This document shows positions 61,204 through 64,000 of a DNA stretch of 64,000 nt, in pieces; position 1 is the first letter of the stretch, and every line of letters begins with the position of its first letter. The notes beneath the pieces are model-generated. The model was not told the DNA's origin and ran no database searches. It saw only the letters and a list, made by a program, of their open reading frames with translations. Source of the stretch: an archaeon SCG-AAA382B04 (GTDB lineage: Archaea > Halobacteriota > Methanonatronarchaeia > Methanonatronarchaeales > Methanonatronarchaeaceae). The translations under genes were made by a program, and so were the position numbers. The stretch covers positions 45,120 through 109,119 of the forward strand of contig PZKD01000062.1 in NCBI GenBank assembly GCA_003034855.1, written 5' to 3'.

Positions 61204-61734
61204 ATGAAAAAAGAAATAAAAAACAAAACTCTTGAATTTTTTGTGGGAGACATCTCCCAGCAACCCGGCTACGAAGCAGTTGTGAATGCAGCGAATGCAG
61301 AACTAAGACCAGGTGGAGGAGTTGCTGGCGCCATCCACCAAAAAGCAGGACCAAGGTTAGACAAAGAATGTAGACAACATGCACCAATAGAAGTTGGAGA
61401 AGCCGTAATCACAGAAGCATACGAATTACCCAACAAAAAAGTGATCCATACACTAGGACCAATCTATAGAAAAAACAAGGACCAGAAGAAACAACTATCT
61501 AATTGCTACAAGAATTCATTGGAACTAGCAGAAAAACACAAAATAAGTTCTGTTTTGTTTCCTGCGATCTCCACCGGAGCATTTAATTACCCAATAGAGA
61601 AGGCAACAGAGATTGCACTAAAAACCACGAAAAAGAAACTAGATGAATTAATGGAAATAAAGAAAATTGGCTTTGTCTTATTTAGCCAAGAGGACTTAGA
61701 AGTTTACAAAGAAAAAGCAAAAGAGATATTTTAA
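61204..61734 (+). CDS. Macrodomain protein (ADP-ribose binding/hydrolysing)
   Basis: This is a 176-residue single macrodomain. Seen: VVNAANAELRPGGGVAGAIH (the NAAN and GGGVAxAI loops of the active macrodomain group), VGEAVITEAYELP, VIHTLGPIY and FPAISTGAFNYPIEKATEIA. It binds ADP-ribose and may remove it from proteins or nucleic acids, or process ADP-ribose-1''-phosphate. It stands in a toxin-antitoxin island, where macrodomains can act as antitoxins to ADP-ribosylating toxins. No such toxin is visible here. Confidence 0.92.
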   Translation: MKKEIKNKTLEFFVGDISQQPGYEAVVNAANAELRPGGGVAGAIHQKAGPRLDKECRQHAPIEVGEAVITEAYELPNKKVIHTLGPIYRKNKDQKKQLSNCYKNSLELAEKHKISSVLFPAISTGAFNYPIEKATEIALKTTKKKLDELMEIKKIGFVLFSQEDLEVYKEKAKEIF

Positions 61735-61774
61735 AATAGATGAAAAGAAGAAACAAAACCTTTATTTGTTTTTA

Positions 61775-62032
61775 TTAATCTTTTTCTAGTTCTGAATAAA
61801 TTACTTCGTCCCAATCAATTTCTCCTGGCTCTTCTTTTTCCTCTATTTCATCCAAATACTCCAAAAGATCCTGCTTATCACTTATTGGTTTAAGTAAAAT
61901 ATATGGAGGCTCTGCTTTTATCAATAATTTAGTTCCTGGCTCCAAGCCAAATTCTTCTCTCACTTCTAGAGGGAGCTTAATTTTGTTTTCTTCGTTAACC
62001 TCAATTATTTCATTCATAGGAGCCAAATCCAT
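61775..62032 (-). CDS. AbrB/MazE-type DNA-binding protein
   Basis: The protein has 85 residues from ATG 62032, or 80 from ATG 62017. An AbrB fold is seen at IIEVNEENKIKLPLEVREEF with GLEPGTKLLIKAEPPYILLK, then an acidic tail. In archaea such proteins are often VapB-type antitoxins; no PIN gene follows. It stands between the macrodomain gene and HepT, both of which face or neighbour it. Confidence 0.82.
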   Translation of the reverse strand: MDLAPMNEIIEVNEENKIKLPLEVREEFGLEPGTKLLIKAEPPYILLKPISDKQDLLEYLDEIEEKEEPGEIDWDEVIYSELEKD

Positions 62033-62056
62033 TTATTTGGGTTTTTATTTCTTTAT

Positions 62057-62473
62057 TCAATTCTTTTCCATGTAATCATAAATCTCCTCTAAAAAATCAT
62101 TGAGGTCTTTTAAGTCGTTTTCTAGTATTTCTTTTATTTCCCTATCCCTTAATTCTCCATATCTGTGAATCAATAAATTTCTAAATTTGGACATTTGCGC
62201 TAATTTCTCACCTAATTCACCCGACAATATGTTTTCTTTTGATAACTTAAGGAATAAACTAGAATAATTATTTGGTCTCTTATATCCTTCTTCGGAGATT
62301 ATGTGACCTGCTATATCTATACTTGCCTGTATTGCTTCAAACAAACTATGTCGAATTGCTTGAGTAACACGGAAACTTGATTCTTGGGGGCTGAATTCCT
62401 CTTCTTCCAAATAATCTATGTTTTCCCTAATAACCTCTATTTTTGACTTGATTGTCTCTTTTTCTTCATTCAT
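62057..62473 (-). CDS. hepT: HepT-type HEPN toxin (DUF86)
   Basis: This 138-residue helical protein has the RNase motif R-x4-H-x-Y in RNLLIHRYG near residue 100. SIDIAGHIISEEGYKRPNNY is typical of the DUF86 family. HepT cuts RNA and is kept inactive by MntA. The start overlaps the MntA gene by eight bases (ATGA-type coupling), the order usual in archaea. Confidence 0.9.
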   Translation of the reverse strand: MNEEKETIKSKIEVIRENIDYLEEEEFSPQESSFRVTQAIRHSLFEAIQASIDIAGHIISEEGYKRPNNYSSLFLKLSKENILSGELGEKLAQMSKFRNLLIHRYGELRDREIKEILENDLKDLNDFLEEIYDYMEKN

Positions 62474-62873
62474 TTTTTATCTCCCTCCTATTTCTTTCAT
62501 CGAATTTCTCAATCATTGGTTTCATATCAAGGTATTTAATTAATGTTTTGGCCTCAAAATCTTTCCTAAATCCCTCATCTCTGGAAAATAATAACTTAGA
62601 ATTATTTAGTACGTTGTTTACGAATCTGATGTCGTTATTGTTTAGTCTTCGTAAATCCACTTCCCTATCCAGTTCTTGTTCCAGATCCAGTGCTATTTTT
62701 GCCAAATCCCTCAAACCTAAGTCATCTTCTTTACCCAACAATAGGCCTAGGTCTATGTCACTTATTTCATCTTCTCTATCTTTTGCAAAGGAACCATATA
62801 AGTAAACGGCTTTTATTTCCTCATATTCTTTTAATTTGGTCCTTATTGTTTTGATTTGTTCATCAGAAAGCAT
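62466..62873 (-). CDS. mntA: MntA-type minimal nucleotidyltransferase antitoxin
   Basis: This 135-residue protein has VYLYGSFAKDREDEISDIDLG with GS-x10-DxD, the nucleotidyltransferase core, and REVDLRRLNN, the third acidic strand. MntA transfers AMP to HepT and so neutralises it. It lies directly upstream of hepT and overlaps it, forming a complete pair. Confidence 0.9.
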   Translation of the reverse strand: MLSDEQIKTIRTKLKEYEEIKAVYLYGSFAKDREDEISDIDLGLLLGKEDDLGLRDLAKIALDLEQELDREVDLRRLNNNDIRFVNNVLNNSKLLFSRDEGFRKDFEAKTLIKYLDMKPMIEKFDERNRREIKNE

Positions 62874-63033
62874 TAAATTAATTTATGTTTTGATTAAAGA
62901 AAAAACTTATTTTATAATCTTCTCAGCTAATCTTTGTTTAGTGAAAAAGGGGTCTTTTTAATTTTGTTGTGGGAGGTGGTTTTTTGGTTTTTCGAAAGAA
63001 TTAAAACATTTATGTGAACATGTATGTGTAGAG

Positions 63034-63276
63034 ATGCCTTCTAAAAATATATCCATCAAAGAAGAAGCATACAAAAGACTCAAAGAACTTAAAGGCAAAG
63101 AAAAAAGCTTTAGCGACGTCATCCTAGAACTCACAGAAAAAAACAAAAAAGATTTCTCAAACATCATAGGAAAAAACATCGACATAAGTTGGAGAGAAGT
63201 TAAAAAGACAAGAAAAAGAACCGAAGAGGACGAAAACCGTAAAAGAACACTTCTTAGACACCAGTTTCCTAATTGA
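63034..63276 (+). CDS. vapB: VapB-type antitoxin (DUF217-like)
   Basis: This 80-residue protein starts MPSKNISIKEEAYKRLKELK and continues GKEKSFSDVILELTEKNKKD, the hallmark of the archaeal DUF217/VapB group. The last ~15 residues (RKRTLLRHQFPN) are read out of the frame of vapC, which overlaps here. Normal members end about 10 residues earlier, so the stop may be displaced. Its toxin gene is interrupted by the IscB element. Confidence 0.78.
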   Translation: MPSKNISIKEEAYKRLKELKGKEKSFSDVILELTEKNKKDFSNIIGKNIDISWREVKKTRKRTEEDENRKRTLLRHQFPN

Positions 63277-63360
63277 TTTAATTAAAAAAGAAAAAAAGGC
63301 ACTAAAAATCCACAAAAAAATAACTGGAAACGAAGTCACTGGAACACCCTGCATATGTCA
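63239..63360 (+). pseudogene. vapC fragment cut by the IscB element
   Basis: Overlapping the antitoxin end, a second frame reads KEHFLDTSFLIDLIKKEKKA then KIHKKITGNEVTGTPCIC. FLDTSFLIDL is the PIN N-terminus with its catalytic Asp. After about residue 40 the reading enters the structured RNA region and stops. A proper start codon is not seen (GTA stands at the expected place). The rest of vapC is not in the window and may lie beyond the element. Confidence 0.7.
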
Positions 63361-63700
63361 ACTTCTCCTCCCTGAAGGGAGGGGCTTGGAGAGCCAGGGC
63401 TCCAACTAAGAGTTGACTAGCCTGAGCCCGTCCAAAAAGGATAGTCAAGGGCTACGCCGTGGAGAGACAAACACCCTGTGGGTGCCTCCCCAGCCCCAGA
63501 CTCTGTAAGCCTCTAGCCTTGGCCTAGAAGGCTCCTATTTAGGAGCGACACACTCTCCACTACATTAGCATTGGCATTGGCGAGGGGACACCTAAACAAG
63601 GCAAACACCAGCTCTGGAGTGCTGAAGGGATTATCTCCCAAACAAAACCCCCATAAAACAAAAAACAAAAAACAAAAACGAAAGAAGGAAGAAGAAAGAG
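63357..63700 (+). ncRNA. Candidate omega-RNA of the IscB element
   Basis: About 340 bases, much richer in G+C than the surroundings and lacking any frame, sit directly 5' of iscB, where omega-RNA genes lie. Stems seen: GTCAACT (63357) with AGTTGAC (63411) enclosing two hairpins, CCTCCC/GGGAGG (63367-63382) and GAGCC/GGCTC (63391-63402). Further hairpins are CACCC/GGGTG (63472-63484) and AGCCTT/AAGGCT (63515-63533), the last overlapping an alternative GCTCCTA/TAGGAGC. In known systems the guide comes from the sequence just 5' of the element, here the vapC fragment. Confidence 0.65.
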
Positions 63701-63709
63701 AGGAATAAG

Positions 63710-64000
63710 ATGTGTGAGAGGGTTCCTGTCTTAGCTCCTGATGGAGAACCACTAATGCCTACCAAGCCACAGAGAGCTAAAAAGGTGGCTAAAAGAAGGT
63801 AAGGCAGAGCCAGTGAGGACAGGGCTACATGTGTTTGCTGTTCAGTTAGTGGAAGAACCATCAGGCAGAGAAAAACAAGAAATCACAATAGGCCTAGACC
63901 CTGGGAGCAAGTTCAGTGGAGCTGCAGTAGTTTCCAAGGAAGCTATACTCATTGGCTTGAACCTAGAGCTTCCTCAACAAGTTAGCGAGAGAATGGATAA
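63710..64000 (+). pseudogene. iscB: IscB-type RNA-guided nuclease, start of gene, one frameshift, runs off window
   Basis: ATG 63710 begins MCERVPVLAPDGEPLMPTKP, containing the PLMP motif that names the IscB N-terminal domain. The frame stops at 63800. One base earlier in phase, from about 63785, it continues WLKEGKAEPVRTGLHVFAVQ, then ITIGLDPGSKFSGAAVVS, the first RuvC motif with its Asp. A single extra G near 63784-63785, in a run AAAAAGG, explains the break. It may be a true mutation or a sequencing error. The bridge helix, HNH and remaining RuvC parts lie outside the window. The family is clear; activity is not. Confidence 0.78.

Noticed and set aside
63513..63861. Two minus-strand frames opposite the omega-RNA and iscB start
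   Set aside because: They have no motifs, and the plus strand carries PLMP and RuvC-I motifs and structured RNA.

Overview
The window is AT-rich archaeal DNA. The archaeal assignment rests on an XPB helicase beside its partner nuclease Bax1, a TrmB-type regulator, dolichol-phosphate-sugar type GT2 enzymes, a DUF2304/GT2 pair, MNT/HEPN and VapBC modules, and Shine-Dalgarno boxes of the GAGGTG/GGAGG type. Several mobile or toxin-antitoxin parts (the VapBC at 57.4-58.2 kb, the IS5-type element) look haloarchaeal. A salt-associated, low-GC euryarchaeon such as a member of the Methanonatronarchaeia is plausible, but this is inference and no marker gene proves it.

About 0-7 kb and 28-51 kb form a large surface-glycan region. 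It holds at least eleven glycosyltransferases (GT4, GT2 and one membrane GT39-like enzyme), two Wzx-type flippases, a UPF0104 membrane protein, a GDP-mannose to GDP-fucose route (manC at 9.3 kb; gmd, fcl and a Gmm-like Nudix at 30.6-33.1 kb), a UDP-sulfoquinovose synthase with a thioredoxin, an epimerase, a polysaccharide deacetylase, an O-acetyltransferase, a radical SAM/SPASM protein and two methyltransferases. Threaded through it are eight alkaline-phosphatase-superfamily genes of two subtypes. The most economical reading is a machine that builds glycans, flips them out, and decorates or trims them with phospho- or sulfo-groups.

About 51-59 kb is the UDP-GlcNAc supply block: a GlmU-like nucleotidyltransferase, glmS carrying a 495-residue intein, a second GlmU-like gene, then a truncated near-copy of that second gene. 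The two copies bracket a GC-rich VapBC pair. XPB and Bax1 sit alone at 20.3-23.1 kb behind a repeat-rich leader.

The rest is accessory and partly decayed. About 10.4-13.7 kb looks like the scar of an integrated element: two truncated genes meet head to head, an ATPase relic and a MarR-like relic follow, and a 3' half of tRNA-Arg lies at the far side. About 15.3-17.4 kb is a gene graveyard with one intact ribbon-helix-helix gene behind paired palindromes. About 17.4-19.2 kb holds an uncharacterised three-gene PIN operon. Two insertion sequences are recognisable: an intact IS1634-type element that split a phosphatase-superfamily gene, and a decayed IS5-type element.

The right end (59-64 kb) is a toxin-antitoxin island (MNT/HEPN, VapBC, AbrB, macrodomain) with a gene-less IS200/IS605-derived element. 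It ends in the start of an IscB-type OMEGA locus: a strongly structured candidate omega-RNA followed by iscB, inserted into a vapC gene. That locus, the phosphatase/glycosyltransferase cluster and the PIN operon are the best candidates for further attention.
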